Source of the DNA: Phycisphaerales bacterium
Lineage (GTDB): Bacteria; Planctomycetota; UBA1135; UBA2386
Direction of reading: 5' to 3'
Length of the DNA: 51,509 nt
NCBI GenBank assembly: GCA_020247305.1
Contig: JADCJE010000110.1
Coordinates: 1 to 51,509, forward strand
Position numbers and translations under genes: made by a program. Below the pieces are notes generated by a model. It searched no databases and was not told where the DNA came from. It saw only the letters and a list, made by a program, of their open reading frames with translations. Shown one piece after another: positions 33,276 to 42,040 of this stretch (within the stretch, counting starts at the first letter, position 1; the number at the start of each line of letters is the position of its first letter).

Positions 33276-33366
33276 GCGTGTGCGGGCCTTCCTACCGCCG
33301 CGCGCGCCCGCGATCCACCGCCGCACGCCGTTGCGCCGCCGGGCCGGTTGCCCGATCGTGCGCGGC

Positions 33367-34134
33367 ATGACCGCGGCCGGCAAACGCACCTTGGACCGGC
33401 TGATCTGCCGCATGGGCGTCTGCTCGCGCCGGCAGGCGGAAGCGGCGATCCGCCAGGGCCGCGTGCAGGTCAACGGCCGCGTCGTGCGCGACCCGCAGAC
33501 GTGGGTCGACGTGGTGCGCGACAAGGTCGTGCTCGACGGCGATGCCGTGCGCGCCCGTGCCAAGGAGCACTGGCTGCTGCACAAGCCGGTCGGCTACGTC
33601 ACCACGGCCGCCGACGAGCACGGCCGGGAGACCGTCTACGCGCTGCTGCCCAAGGGACTGACGTGGCTGGCGCCGGTCGGCCGCCTCGACCGCGACTCGT
33701 CGGGACTCCTGCTGTTCACCAACGACCACGACCTCGCGCTCGCCATCCTGCAGCCGAGCGGCAAGCTGCCGAAGTCCTACGACGTGCGCATCAAGGACCA
33801 CCCCTCGGCCGAGGACGTCCGCCGGCTGCGCGAGGGCATCGAACTGCACGACGGCATGACGCTGCCGGCGCAGGTCGACGAGATCGAGCGCAACGACCGC
33901 TCGACGGTGCTGCGCTTCGTGCTGACCGAGGGCCGCAACCGGCAGATCCGGCGCATGGTGATGGCGATCGGCTCGCGCGTGTACACGCTGCATCGCACGC
34001 GCATCGGCCCGCTCGAACTCGGCGACCTGCCCGCCGGCGCCTGCCGCCGGCTCACCGACGACGAGCTGACGGCGCTGCGCGCGTCGGTCAGCGGCTTCCG
34101 GCCGCCGGCGCCGAAGCACCCGCGCGCTGGCTGA
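33367..34134 (+). CDS. RsuA/RluB/E/F-family pseudouridine synthase
   Basis: The 255-residue enzyme has an N-terminal S4 RNA-binding domain (residues about 8-50, LDRLICRMGVCSRRQAEAAI), then the catalytic domain with HWLLHKPVGYVTT, the motif PVGRLDRDSSGLLLFT carrying the catalytic aspartate, and the C-terminal VLTEGRNRQIRRMVMAIG. It isomerises uridines in ribosomal RNA. Which of RsuA, RluB, RluE or RluF it corresponds to cannot be decided by eye. It lies on the opposite strand between ftcD and hutI, and its last 47 bases overlap the 3' end of hutI. Confidence 0.92.
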   Translation: MTAAGKRTLDRLICRMGVCSRRQAEAAIRQGRVQVNGRVVRDPQTWVDVVRDKVVLDGDAVRARAKEHWLLHKPVGYVTTAADEHGRETVYALLPKGLTWLAPVGRLDRDSSGLLLFTNDHDLALAILQPSGKLPKSYDVRIKDHPSAEDVRRLREGIELHDGMTLPAQVDEIERNDRSTVLRFVLTEGRNRQIRRMVMAIGSRVYTLHRTRIGPLELGDLPAGACRRLTDDELTALRASVSGFRPPAPKHPRAG

Positions 34135-35389
34135 CGTTGCGCACCACGACCGCGCCGTCCTTGACCGTCATCGCGACGGGATTGCCGCCGAACGCGTAGC
34201 CGACGGCTTCCCAGCTCGGAACGTCGAGCACGCACAGGTCGGCGCGCTTGCCCGGGTGCAGCGAGCCGACCTCGCCGTCGAGCCGCAGCGAGAACGCCGG
34301 GTTGATCGTCGCCGCCGTGATCACTTCCTCGGCGGTCATCTTCATCTGCGTGCACGCGATCGTCTGGATCAGCGTCATCGACTGCGTGTGGCACGAGCCG
34401 GGGTTGAAGTCGGTGGCGATGGCGACCGCGCAGCCGGCCTCGATCATGCGCCGCGCCGGCGCGTAGTGCGGCTTGGCGAGGAAGAAGATCGTGCCGGGCA
34501 GCAGCACCCCGACCGTGTCGCTCGCCGCCATCGCGGCGATGCCGGCGTCGGAGATGCGTCCGAGGTGGTCGGCCGAGTCGGCGCCGAGCGCGACCGCGAG
34601 TTCGGCCCCGCCCATCGGCTGGATCTCGTCGGCGTGCATGCGCAGGCGCAGGCCGGCCGCGCGCGCAGCGCGCAGCACGCGTTCGCTCTGCGCGCGGTCG
34701 AACACGCCGGGCTCGGCGAACACGTCGCAGGCGTCGGCGAGCGGCGCGAGCTGCGGGATCATCTGCTCGCAGAGCAGCCGGACGTAGGCGTCGCGGTCCT
34801 GCCGGTACTCCGGCGGGAACTCGTGCGCGCCGAGGAACGTGCGCGTCGTCGTCAGCGGCACGCTGGCGCGCGCCGCCGCCAGCGCGCGCAGGCTCTTCTC
34901 CTCGTCGGCGAGCGACAGGCCATAGCCGGTCTTGCACTCGACGGTCGTCGTGCCGTGGGCGAGGAAGCCCCACAGCCGGCGCTCGGTCAGCGCGGCGAGT
35001 TCGGCGAGCGGCGTCTCGCGCACGGCGCGCATCGAGCTGAGGATGCCGCCGCCCGCCGCCGCGATCGCCATGTAGTCGGCGCCGGCGCAGCGCAGGTGGA
35101 ACTCGTGCTCGCGCGTGCGCGCGAACACCGGATGCGTGTGGCAATCGACGAAGCCGGGCAGCACGACGCGGCCGCCGAGGTCGACCTCGTCCGCGGCGCG
35201 GTAGGCGCGGGCCAGCGCATCGGTCGGCCCGGTAGCCACCACGCGCCCGCCGCGCACCGCCACCGCGCCGTCGTCGACGACGCCCAGGCGCCGCATCGCC
35301 GCGCCGCGGCGAGGCCCGGTCGCCGGTCCGTCGGCCAGCGTGACGAGGTGCTTGCAGTGCACGAACAGGCGGTCGACGGCCTCGGCCAT
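34088..35389 (-). CDS. hutI: Imidazolonepropionase
   Basis: The 433-residue amidohydrolase opens the ring of imidazolone-5-propionate to N-formimino-L-glutamate in histidine degradation. It shows the metal-binding FVDCHTHPVFA, HEFHLRCAGADYMAIAAAGG, GTTTVECKTGYGL, the FLGAHEFPPEY loop, MHADEIQPMGGAELAVALG and AIATDFNPGSCHTQSM. These HutI landmarks separate it from other amidohydrolases. It pairs functionally with the formimidoyltransferase gene downstream. Confidence 0.94.
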   Translation of the reverse strand: MAEAVDRLFVHCKHLVTLADGPATGPRRGAAMRRLGVVDDGAVAVRGGRVVATGPTDALARAYRAADEVDLGGRVVLPGFVDCHTHPVFARTREHEFHLRCAGADYMAIAAAGGGILSSMRAVRETPLAELAALTERRLWGFLAHGTTTVECKTGYGLSLADEEKSLRALAAARASVPLTTTRTFLGAHEFPPEYRQDRDAYVRLLCEQMIPQLAPLADACDVFAEPGVFDRAQSERVLRAARAAGLRLRMHADEIQPMGGAELAVALGADSADHLGRISDAGIAAMAASDTVGVLLPGTIFFLAKPHYAPARRMIEAGCAVAIATDFNPGSCHTQSMTLIQTIACTQMKMTAEEVITAATINPAFSLRLDGEVGSLHPGKRADLCVLDVPSWEAVGYAFGGNPVAMTVKDGAVVVRNVSQRAGASAPAAGSR

Positions 35390-35447
35390 GCCGGCACGAT
35401 CGCGCCCTGGCCGCCGGTTGCAAGCCGGCCATGGCGTGCGGCCGCGA

Positions 35448-36236
35448 CTACGCGCTGGCGCGGACGCCGACGTCGCCGTTCGCCGCGGCGTGCAGCAACT
35501 CGGCGGCGCGACCGAGGATGCGCTTGCGGGCGCGGAAGACGATCATCTTCACCGCCTCGGAGCGGACCGCCATGCGGGCGGCGACCTCGATGTAGCGGAG
35601 GCCCTCGACCTCGACGTCGCGCAGCACCGCCTGCTCGCGCGCCGACAGGGTGGCGAACGCGCGCAGGTAGGCCTGCAGCACGATCGTGAACGCCGCCACG
35701 GTCGCCTCGCACGCCTCGTGGTCGGCGGCAGCGAGGTCCGGGCCGAGCGTCGCGCCGTCGACGCATTCGACGAGGAACTCGGGGGTCGTGAGCGTCACGT
35801 CGAAGGCGCGCCGCGTGCGCCGCATGCGCCGGCGGATGGCGTTGTCGACGATCGTCGTCGACCAGGCCGCGAAGGCGCCGGCGCGGCTGGCGAGGAACCG
35901 ATCCGGGTAGCGGTAGATGTTGACGAGCACGTCCTGCAGGACCTCCTGGGGCTCGCACAGGGACCGGCAACCGCGCATGCGGGTGCGGATGCGCGCCAGC
36001 AGGTGTGGCGTCGCCCATTGCACGAGGCACTCGAACACCGCCGCATCGCCGCTGCGGCGGAAGGCCTCCATCAGGCTGGTGGCGAGGCCGGCGGCGCGGG
36101 TGGCCGCGTCGGGCGCGTCCTGGCCGAGGACCGGCGTCTGCTGCGCGTCGAGCAGGGCGAGCGCGCGGTCGCGCAGGCTGCCGCACGCACCGGGGTAGGA
36201 CTCGCAAGGCGCCGTCTGCAGAGGGGTGCTGCTCAT
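35448..36236 (-). CDS. RNA polymerase sigma-70 family factor (ECF-like)
   Basis: The 262-residue protein (ATG at 36236; a GTG four codons upstream is an alternative) has region 2 around residues 75-140 (EPQEVLQDVLVNIYRYPDRF, FAAWSTTIVDNAIRRRMRRT) and region 4 near the C terminus (FATLSAREQAVLRDVEVEGL, then YIEVAARMAVRSEAVKMIVF). The long N-terminal stretch of about 60 residues is unusual for an ECF factor. No anti-sigma factor gene is adjacent. It is divergent from the diguanylate cyclase gene. Confidence 0.8.
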   Translation of the reverse strand: MSSTPLQTAPCESYPGACGSLRDRALALLDAQQTPVLGQDAPDAATRAAGLATSLMEAFRRSGDAAVFECLVQWATPHLLARIRTRMRGCRSLCEPQEVLQDVLVNIYRYPDRFLASRAGAFAAWSTTIVDNAIRRRMRRTRRAFDVTLTTPEFLVECVDGATLGPDLAAADHEACEATVAAFTIVLQAYLRAFATLSAREQAVLRDVEVEGLRYIEVAARMAVRSEAVKMIVFRARKRILGRAAELLHAAANGDVGVRASA

Positions 36237-36450
36237 GGCGTGTCTCACTTTGCGAAGGCAGTGCCAGACGCGACAAAATTACGACAGGCAGCGAGCTGGA
36301 TGAACGTAACCTGCTTGTCCGAAACATCTTGCAGATTTTCTACCGCCGTGCCGGCAACGCCCACGGCGACCTGGGCACACCGCCGGAACGTGTGGTGACG
36401 GAAACGGTTGAGCACGGCAGCGAGCGCAACCGAACAACCGCAGTAACTCC
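36237..36450. promoter_or_regulatory. Shared divergent control region, sigma factor / diguanylate cyclase
   Basis: This 214-bp gap between divergent starts is markedly richer in A and T than its surroundings (for example around 36300-36345, with TTGCAGATTTTC). It should hold both promoters. No hexamer pair with consensus spacing was convincing on either strand. Confidence 0.4.
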
Positions 36451-38208
36451 GTGTCCGCACCGTCCGAGGTTCCGAGGTACGCCAACCCTCTGCGCGCCCT
36501 GCCGAGCGTGCTCGGCGTGCCGACGCACGCCGCCATCCTGAGCGGACGCCTGCGCCCCGATGGCGCTGCGACCGAGGTGGAGACGCTGCTGCGACTCGAC
36601 CCCCTCGCGCTGCTGGGAGCCCTGCGCACGATGGCGGCGCCGGCCCTGGCGACCCGATCGGTCGCGGCGGTCGATCCGCCGACCGTGGGCAGCGTCGTCC
36701 GCCAAGTCGGCGTCGCCACGGTTGTCCGACTGCTGTCCGCGTCGGGTCCCGGCCCGGTCGCAGCCGAGGCGCTGGGTACCGCGTGGCGCCAGTCCCTCGC
36801 GCTCGCGCACGCGGCCCGCCGCTGCGCGGGGCAAGCCGTCAACTTCGACCCCGAAGCGGCCTACCTGCTCGGCCTGATCGCGAACCTGCCCGACTGGCTC
36901 GCCGCACTGCGCCGCGACGGCAGCAAGCCGACCAGCACGGAGGTGCGCAACTGCCTGCGTGCGTGGCGCCTGCCGCAGCCGGTCCACAACGCGCTCGTCG
37001 GCCGCGACCCCGCCTGGAACGTCGTGCTCCGCGGCGCGGTGTTCCTGATCACCGACCCGACGACGGCCGGCGAGTTCGAGCAGGCTGCGGACACCGCCCT
37101 GGCCGCCGTCGGCCTGACGCATGCCATCGGCGGCGGCGGCGGCGCCACCGCCGCAGCCTGCGCGGCGGGCGCGCACGCGACGCCCGACGCCCTGGGGCGG
37201 GCGATGGCGGAGCTGCTCGGGCCGAAGCCGACCGAGCGTTACCAGGGCATCATCGCCAGCCTGCTGGGCGCCGCCCGCAACCACGGCGGCTACGACCGCG
37301 CGCTGTTCGCCAAGCTGAACCCGCGCGGCGGCATGCTGACGCTGCAGGCGCGCTGCGACGGTTCGCCGCAGCCACTGACCGCGCGCCGGCTGCGCCTGCC
37401 GCCCGCCGACCACGAACGCCTGCAGCAGTCCATCCGCCGCCGCGAGCCGACCGTGCTGCACCTCGGCGCCGACGGCGCCGACTGCCTCGCCGCCGCGCTG
37501 GCGGTCGACGAAGTGCTCGCCGTGCCGATCCAACCCGATCTGTCGCAGCCGTCCTTCCTGCTGCTCGACCGCGGCCTGTGCCTGGCGCCGATCGACATCG
37601 CCCACGACGCGCCGCTGGCGACGATGCTCGGCCAGGTCGGCACCATGCTGCACGAGAACCTGCTGCTGCGGCGGCGCTTCGCCCGCGCCCAGCGCTTCTC
37701 GCTGACGGATCCACTGACGCACCTGTTCAACCGCCGCATGGGCGTCATCGCCCTCGACCAGGAAGTGGCGCGCACGGAGCGCACATCGCGACCCCTGAGC
37801 CTGCTGATGTGCGACCTGGACTACTTCAAGCGGCTCAACGACACGTTCGGCCACGCCGAGGGCGACCGCGCCCTGCAGGCCGTCGCCGAGGTGCTGCGCA
37901 AGACCGTGCGCAAGGGCGACACGATCTGCCGGCTCGGCGGCGAGGAGTTCCTGGTGGTGCTGCCCGACACCCACCCCGACGACGCCGCCGTGCTGGCTGC
38001 GCGCCTGTTCACCGCGATCCACGCCCGCGGCGAGGAGCTGGGCTTGCCGCTGACGGTTTCGATCGGCCTGACCGCGTACCGCGACGACGATACGGGCGAA
38101 CGCATGATGCAGCGGGCCGACCACGCCCTGTACGCCAGCAAGGGCCAGGGCCGCAACCGCTTCTCGGTCGACATCGAAGCAGGCGACGACCAGGTCCAGC
38201 CGCTTTGA
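36451..38208 (+). CDS. Diguanylate cyclase with N-terminal HDOD-like region
   Basis: The 585-residue protein (GTG start) has a helical N-terminal half (about 20-230: LRALPSVLGVPTHAAILSGR, AAYLLGLIANLPDWLAAL) resembling an HDOD domain, a GAF-like middle (about 290-400) and a C-terminal GGDEF domain (about 410-575). The active-site signature is GGEEF near residue 496. The inhibitory I-site RxxD (RKGD) sits five residues before it, and the metal-binding DLDYFKRLND is present, so it should make cyclic di-GMP with product inhibition. No membrane segment was found. The GTG start lacks an obvious Shine-Dalgarno. Confidence 0.9.
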   Translation: MSAPSEVPRYANPLRALPSVLGVPTHAAILSGRLRPDGAATEVETLLRLDPLALLGALRTMAAPALATRSVAAVDPPTVGSVVRQVGVATVVRLLSASGPGPVAAEALGTAWRQSLALAHAARRCAGQAVNFDPEAAYLLGLIANLPDWLAALRRDGSKPTSTEVRNCLRAWRLPQPVHNALVGRDPAWNVVLRGAVFLITDPTTAGEFEQAADTALAAVGLTHAIGGGGGATAAACAAGAHATPDALGRAMAELLGPKPTERYQGIIASLLGAARNHGGYDRALFAKLNPRGGMLTLQARCDGSPQPLTARRLRLPPADHERLQQSIRRREPTVLHLGADGADCLAAALAVDEVLAVPIQPDLSQPSFLLLDRGLCLAPIDIAHDAPLATMLGQVGTMLHENLLLRRRFARAQRFSLTDPLTHLFNRRMGVIALDQEVARTERTSRPLSLLMCDLDYFKRLNDTFGHAEGDRALQAVAEVLRKTVRKGDTICRLGGEEFLVVLPDTHPDDAAVLAARLFTAIHARGEELGLPLTVSIGLTAYRDDDTGERMMQRADHALYASKGQGRNRFSVDIEAGDDQVQPL

Positions 38209-38365
38209 TGCAAAGCTAGGCCAAGCAGTCGCTTAAGCGCCTCGCCAAGCAGCCAAGGGCCCGCCACCCAGGCGGCCTGCGTCACCCTGGCGGCACCCCC
38301 GCCGGCGGCCGCTGCCAACCACCGCCATCTCCCCGTCCGGCCTCTTCCCGTATGCTCCGCCGCCT

Positions 38366-39736
38366 GTGCCGCGCTTGCCCTCGCTGATCGAACCCCACCG
38401 ACTGTCCGACGCGCCCGCCGAACTGCTGGACGTCGTCGCTTCGCCGGGCCACCTCGTCCTCGCCCTGCTCGCCGCCGCCCTCGGCTCGTTCGGCGCGCTG
38501 GCCACGGCCGGCCTGCTGGCGTACTCGCCAACCCGCCTGCGGCAGCGCTTCGAGGCCGATGGCGCTGGCGACGCCGAAGGCCGCACCGAAGCGATCCGCC
38601 GCCACGACTCGGAGTACCTGCTGGTCGCCAACCTCGCGACCGCGGCCTCGTGGGTGCTGGGCATGTGGTCGCTGCAGCAGGCGTTCGGGCCGGGCAGCGA
38701 GGTCCCGGCGATGGCCGCCTACGCCGTGGTGATGCTCTGGCTCGGCGGCGCGCTGCCGTCGGGCATCGCGCAGGCCCGGCCAGAGCGCGCGCTGCTGTTC
38801 GCCCTGCCGGCGCTGCGGCCGTTCTGGCTGCTGCTGCGCTACCCGCTGATCGTGCCGATCCAGGCGGCCACCCGGCTGCTGATGATCGCGCTGCGCGTGC
38901 AACCGCCGGCCGCCACCGGCGCCGCCGAGGTGCGCGAGCAGGTCATCGCGGCCGTCGCCGACACCGTGACCGACGAGGCGCTGGCGCAGGACCAGCGCGC
39001 GATGATCGGCAACATCATCGGCATGGAGGAACTCGCCGTGTCGTCGCTGATGACGCCGCGGCCGGACATCATCGCCTTCCCGGAGTCGCTGTCGCTGCGG
39101 GCCGCGATCCAGAAGGCCCTGGAGCACGGCTTCTCGCGCTACCCGGTCTACCGCGAACGCGCCGACGACATCATCGGCATCTTCTACGTGAAGGACGCGC
39201 TCAAGCGCCTGCACGACGAACAGGGCAAGGCCGACGCCGCGCCGCTGCGGTCGCTCGTGCGGCCCGTGCTGTTCGTGCCGGCGACCACCGGCGCCGCCCA
39301 ACTGCTGCGCCGCTTCCAGGCGGGCAACCAGCACATGGCGATCGTGCTCGACGAGTACGGCATGCCGGTCGGCCTCGTCACCGTCGAGGACGTGCTGGAG
39401 GAGATCGTCGGCGACATCGGCGACGAGTACGACCCGCTGCCGTCGCCGTCGGACGCCGAGAAGGTGCGCGTCGTCGAGAAGGGCCGCGTGGTCGAACTGC
39501 CGGCGCGCACGCCGGTCGCCGAGGTCAACCAACTGCTCGGCAGCGAGCTGCCCGAGAGCGCCGACTGGCAGACGGTCGCCGGCATGGTGATCGCGTTCTG
39601 CAACCACATCCCGGTCGTCGACGAGACGGCGCAGATCGCCGGCGTCGAGTTCCGCGTGCTGCAGGCCGACGAGAAGCGCATCCGTCGTCTGCGCGCGACG
39701 CTGATGGCGCCGGCGCACGCCGAGGGGCGCGGGTGA
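38366..39736 (+). CDS. CNNM/CorC-family (hemolysin-related) transporter
   Basis: The 456-residue protein has an N-terminal DUF21 membrane domain (about 28-180, four hydrophobic segments), two CBS domains (about 225-345; MTPRPDIIAFPESLSLRAAI, GFSRYPVYRERADDIIGIFY, AIVLDEYGMPVGLVTVEDVL) and a C-terminal CorC_HlyC domain (about 360-445). The family includes magnesium and cobalt efflux or homeostasis proteins. It starts at a GTG. Its stop overlaps the recO start (GTGA). Confidence 0.88.
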   Translation: MPRLPSLIEPHRLSDAPAELLDVVASPGHLVLALLAAALGSFGALATAGLLAYSPTRLRQRFEADGAGDAEGRTEAIRRHDSEYLLVANLATAASWVLGMWSLQQAFGPGSEVPAMAAYAVVMLWLGGALPSGIAQARPERALLFALPALRPFWLLLRYPLIVPIQAATRLLMIALRVQPPAATGAAEVREQVIAAVADTVTDEALAQDQRAMIGNIIGMEELAVSSLMTPRPDIIAFPESLSLRAAIQKALEHGFSRYPVYRERADDIIGIFYVKDALKRLHDEQGKADAAPLRSLVRPVLFVPATTGAAQLLRRFQAGNQHMAIVLDEYGMPVGLVTVEDVLEEIVGDIGDEYDPLPSPSDAEKVRVVEKGRVVELPARTPVAEVNQLLGSELPESADWQTVAGMVIAFCNHIPVVDETAQIAGVEFRVLQADEKRIRRLRATLMAPAHAEGRG

Positions 39737-40494
39737 CGGCGGGGCGCGCGCGCCGCCCCGCCAAGGCCGCTCTGCACGCGATCGTGGTGCGACGCTCCGA
39801 CTTCCGCGAGAGCAGCCGCATCGTGACGTGCCTGACGCGCGAGGAAGGCCGCGTCACCGGGCTGGCCAAGGGCGCGCACCGCCCGGACTCGCCGTTCCTC
39901 GGCCGCATCGACTTCCTCAACGAGGTGTCGGCGAGCTTCAGCGCCGACCGCGGCGGCCTGCGCCTGCTGGAGCGCGCCAGCCTCGTGCGCGAGCGCCGCA
40001 GCCTGCGCGAACCGCTGCGCTTCCTTGCCGCCAGCCACCTCGCGTGGCTGTGCGAGTTCGCGATGCCCGAGGGGCGGCCGGAACCGGCGGTCTTCGACCT
40101 GCTGCTCGGCGGCCTCAACCTGCTGGAGAAGTGCCCGCCGGACGCCGTCGGCCGCGTCGTGCTCGGCCTGGAAGTGCGCCTGCTCGCCACGCTCGGCGCG
40201 CTGCCCGACCTCGACGCCTGCACGGCCTGCGGCGCGCCGCTCGGCGACGTCGCGTGGCAGCACGCCGACGGCCTCGGGCTCGTCTGCCGCGAGCACGCGC
40301 CACCGCCGCGCACGCCGGTCGGCGCTGGCACCTTGGCCCTGCTGCGCAGCCTGCGCGACCACTCCGGCCGGCATTGGCCAGACCTGCCGGAACCGGCGCC
40401 GGCGCGCGTCGCCGCCGCCTTGCCGGCGGCTTGGCTCGCCGCCGCGACCGAGCAGCGCTCGCGCCTGCGGCCGCTGCTGTTCGAACGCTGCTGA
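39733..40494 (+). CDS. recO: DNA repair protein RecO
   Basis: The 253-residue protein starts at a GTG overlapping the upstream stop by four bases. The N-terminal OB-fold reads HAIVVRRSDFRESSRIVTCL, EEGRVTGLAKGAHRP and FLGRIDFLNEVSASF. The helical C-terminal domain carries a partial zinc-binding set (DACTACGAPLG and GLVCREH). RecO loads RecA with RecR on SSB-coated gaps. Coupling of recO to a CorC-like gene is a common bacterial arrangement. Confidence 0.88.
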   Translation: MTAGRARRPAKAALHAIVVRRSDFRESSRIVTCLTREEGRVTGLAKGAHRPDSPFLGRIDFLNEVSASFSADRGGLRLLERASLVRERRSLREPLRFLAASHLAWLCEFAMPEGRPEPAVFDLLLGGLNLLEKCPPDAVGRVVLGLEVRLLATLGALPDLDACTACGAPLGDVAWQHADGLGLVCREHAPPPRTPVGAGTLALLRSLRDHSGRHWPDLPEPAPARVAAALPAAWLAAATEQRSRLRPLLFERC

Positions 40495-40565
40495 AACGGT
40501 TGCCGGTCACCGCGCTGTTTTGTGCTCGCCGGCGGCGCGCACGCCGCGCAACATGCCGGGCGACG

Positions 40566-41483
40566 ATGCCCCTTCGCCGCCTGATCCGGTCGCTGCTGCT
40601 GCTGTCGCTCGCCGCGCTGGCGGGCTGCACGACCACCACGCTGCCGTACACCCAGGCCGAGCCGGTCGTCGCCGACGCCGAGGCCCGCGTCGCCGCCGCC
40701 GACCACGAAGGCGCGCTGGCGGTCCTCGACGAGGTCGACGGCGACGCCTGCCCCAAGCGCCTGCGCGATCGCCGCGACGTGGCGCTGGCGCGCGCGCGCT
40801 TCGCCACCGGCGAGCTGTTCGATGCCTACGAGGCGATGAAGGACTTCGCCGCCGAGTACCCGCTCAGCGAACTCCGCCCCGTGGTGATGACGATGCTGTG
40901 GGACGTCGCCACGGCGCTGCTCGCCCGCGACAGCAGCTTCCTGTTCTTCTGGTCGGACCGCAACGGCGCGCGCACCGTGCTGGAGCACCTGTCGACCAAC
41001 TACCCCGACTCGCCGCGCGTGGGCGACGCGCTGAAGATCCTCGGCGACCTCGCGTACGAGGACGAGGACTACGACCTCGCCCAGCAGCGCTACGGCGACC
41101 TGATGCTCAACCACCCCGACGAGTGGGTCGCCTACGCGCGATTTCGCTACGGCATGAGCATCGTCGGTTGCCTCGAAGGCGCCGAGTACGACCAGGTGCG
41201 CACCAACGAGGCCGAGCGCGAACTGGCCGGCTTCCTCGCCGGCGGCTACGAGAACCCGGAGATGACACGGATCGCCGCGGAGACCGTGACGATGCTGCAG
41301 GAGTGGCAGATCGAGCACGAACTCGGCATCGCCGCGTTCTACGCGCGCATCGACAACGCGCCGGGTGAGCTGCTGCACCTCGAACGCGCCGCCGAGGACC
41401 GCTTCGACCGCACCAAGCGCCACGCCGAAGCGGTGCAGCGCCGCGACGCCGCCCGCGCCCGGGCCGCGGGAGCGCAGCCGTGA
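40566..41483 (+). CDS. BamD-like outer-membrane assembly lipoprotein
   Basis: The 305-residue lipoprotein has a signal peptide with lipobox LAALAGC (Cys about residue 20). TPR helices follow (GALAVLDEVDGDACPKRLRD, LFDAYEAMKDFAAEYPLSEL, NYPDSPRVGDALKILGDLAY, DYDLAQQRYGDLMLNHPDEW). The F-x-x-[YF]-x-x-x-[YF]-P-x-S repeats and the lipobox match BamD/YfiO, part of the beta-barrel assembly machine. The next gene, lptE, overlaps it (GTGA), consistent with outer-membrane biogenesis. Confidence 0.78.
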   Translation: MPLRRLIRSLLLLSLAALAGCTTTTLPYTQAEPVVADAEARVAAADHEGALAVLDEVDGDACPKRLRDRRDVALARARFATGELFDAYEAMKDFAAEYPLSELRPVVMTMLWDVATALLARDSSFLFFWSDRNGARTVLEHLSTNYPDSPRVGDALKILGDLAYEDEDYDLAQQRYGDLMLNHPDEWVAYARFRYGMSIVGCLEGAEYDQVRTNEAERELAGFLAGGYENPEMTRIAAETVTMLQEWQIEHELGIAAFYARIDNAPGELLHLERAAEDRFDRTKRHAEAVQRRDAARARAAGAQP

Positions 41484-42004
41484 CGCCCGCCGCGCGCGCC
41501 ACCGCGGTCGCCGTCGCCGCCGTCGCCACGGCCGTCGCCGCCGGCTGCGGCTACACGCAGGGATCCGGCCTGCCTGAGCGCGGCATCCGCACCGTCGCGC
41601 TGGAGGTCGTCGGCAACGAGACCTACCGCCAGCGCCTGGAGGTCGAGCTCGGCGCCGCGCTGGCCCGCGAACTGCCGGTGGCCTCCGACCTGACGCTCGC
41701 CGACCGCCGCCGCGCGGACGCCACGCTCAAGGTCGTGCTGCAGGACGCGCAGGAACGCACGCTCGTGGTCGGCGGGCGCGACGACGCCAATCCGATCGCA
41801 AGCGATCCGGTGCGCGAGGGCGCCTTCAGCGCCGCGGTCTGGATCCGGCTCGTCGGTCGCGACGGCGTGGCGCTCGTCGAGCGCCGCATCACCGACCGCA
41901 CCGAGTTCCGGTCGCCGATCGGCGAAGACCTGACCTCGGCGCGCAAGGAGCTGGTCGAGGACCTCGCGCGCAAGATCGCGCTCGCGCTCGAGACCGACGT
42001 GTGA
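41480..42004 (+). CDS. lptE: LptE-family LPS-assembly lipoprotein
   Basis: The 174-residue lipoprotein starts at a GTG overlapping the previous stop. A hydrophobic signal leads to the lipobox AVAAGCGY (Cys about 23). The mature part follows the LptE pattern: IRTVALEVVGNETYRQRLEV, a helix ALARELPV, then ADATLKVVLQDAQERTLVVG strands and a C-terminal helix ARKELVEDLARKIALALE. LptE plugs the LptD barrel that inserts lipopolysaccharide, so this supports a Gram-negative cell envelope. Confidence 0.82.
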   Translation: MTPAARATAVAVAAVATAVAAGCGYTQGSGLPERGIRTVALEVVGNETYRQRLEVELGAALARELPVASDLTLADRRRADATLKVVLQDAQERTLVVGGRDDANPIASDPVREGAFSAAVWIRLVGRDGVALVERRITDRTEFRSPIGEDLTSARKELVEDLARKIALALETDV

Positions 42005-42008
42005 GGCA

Positions 42009-42038
42009 GGCTGCCCGCGCCGGGCGCGGGCGGCAGCC
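42009..42038. terminator. Hairpin between convergent lptE and cyclophilin genes
   Basis: GGCTGCC (42009-42015) pairs with GGCAGCC (42032-42038), and inner CGCGCC pairs with GCGCG bases. The stem fills the 36-bp gap and could end transcription from both sides. There is no T tract. Confidence 0.45.
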
Positions 42039-42040
42039 GA

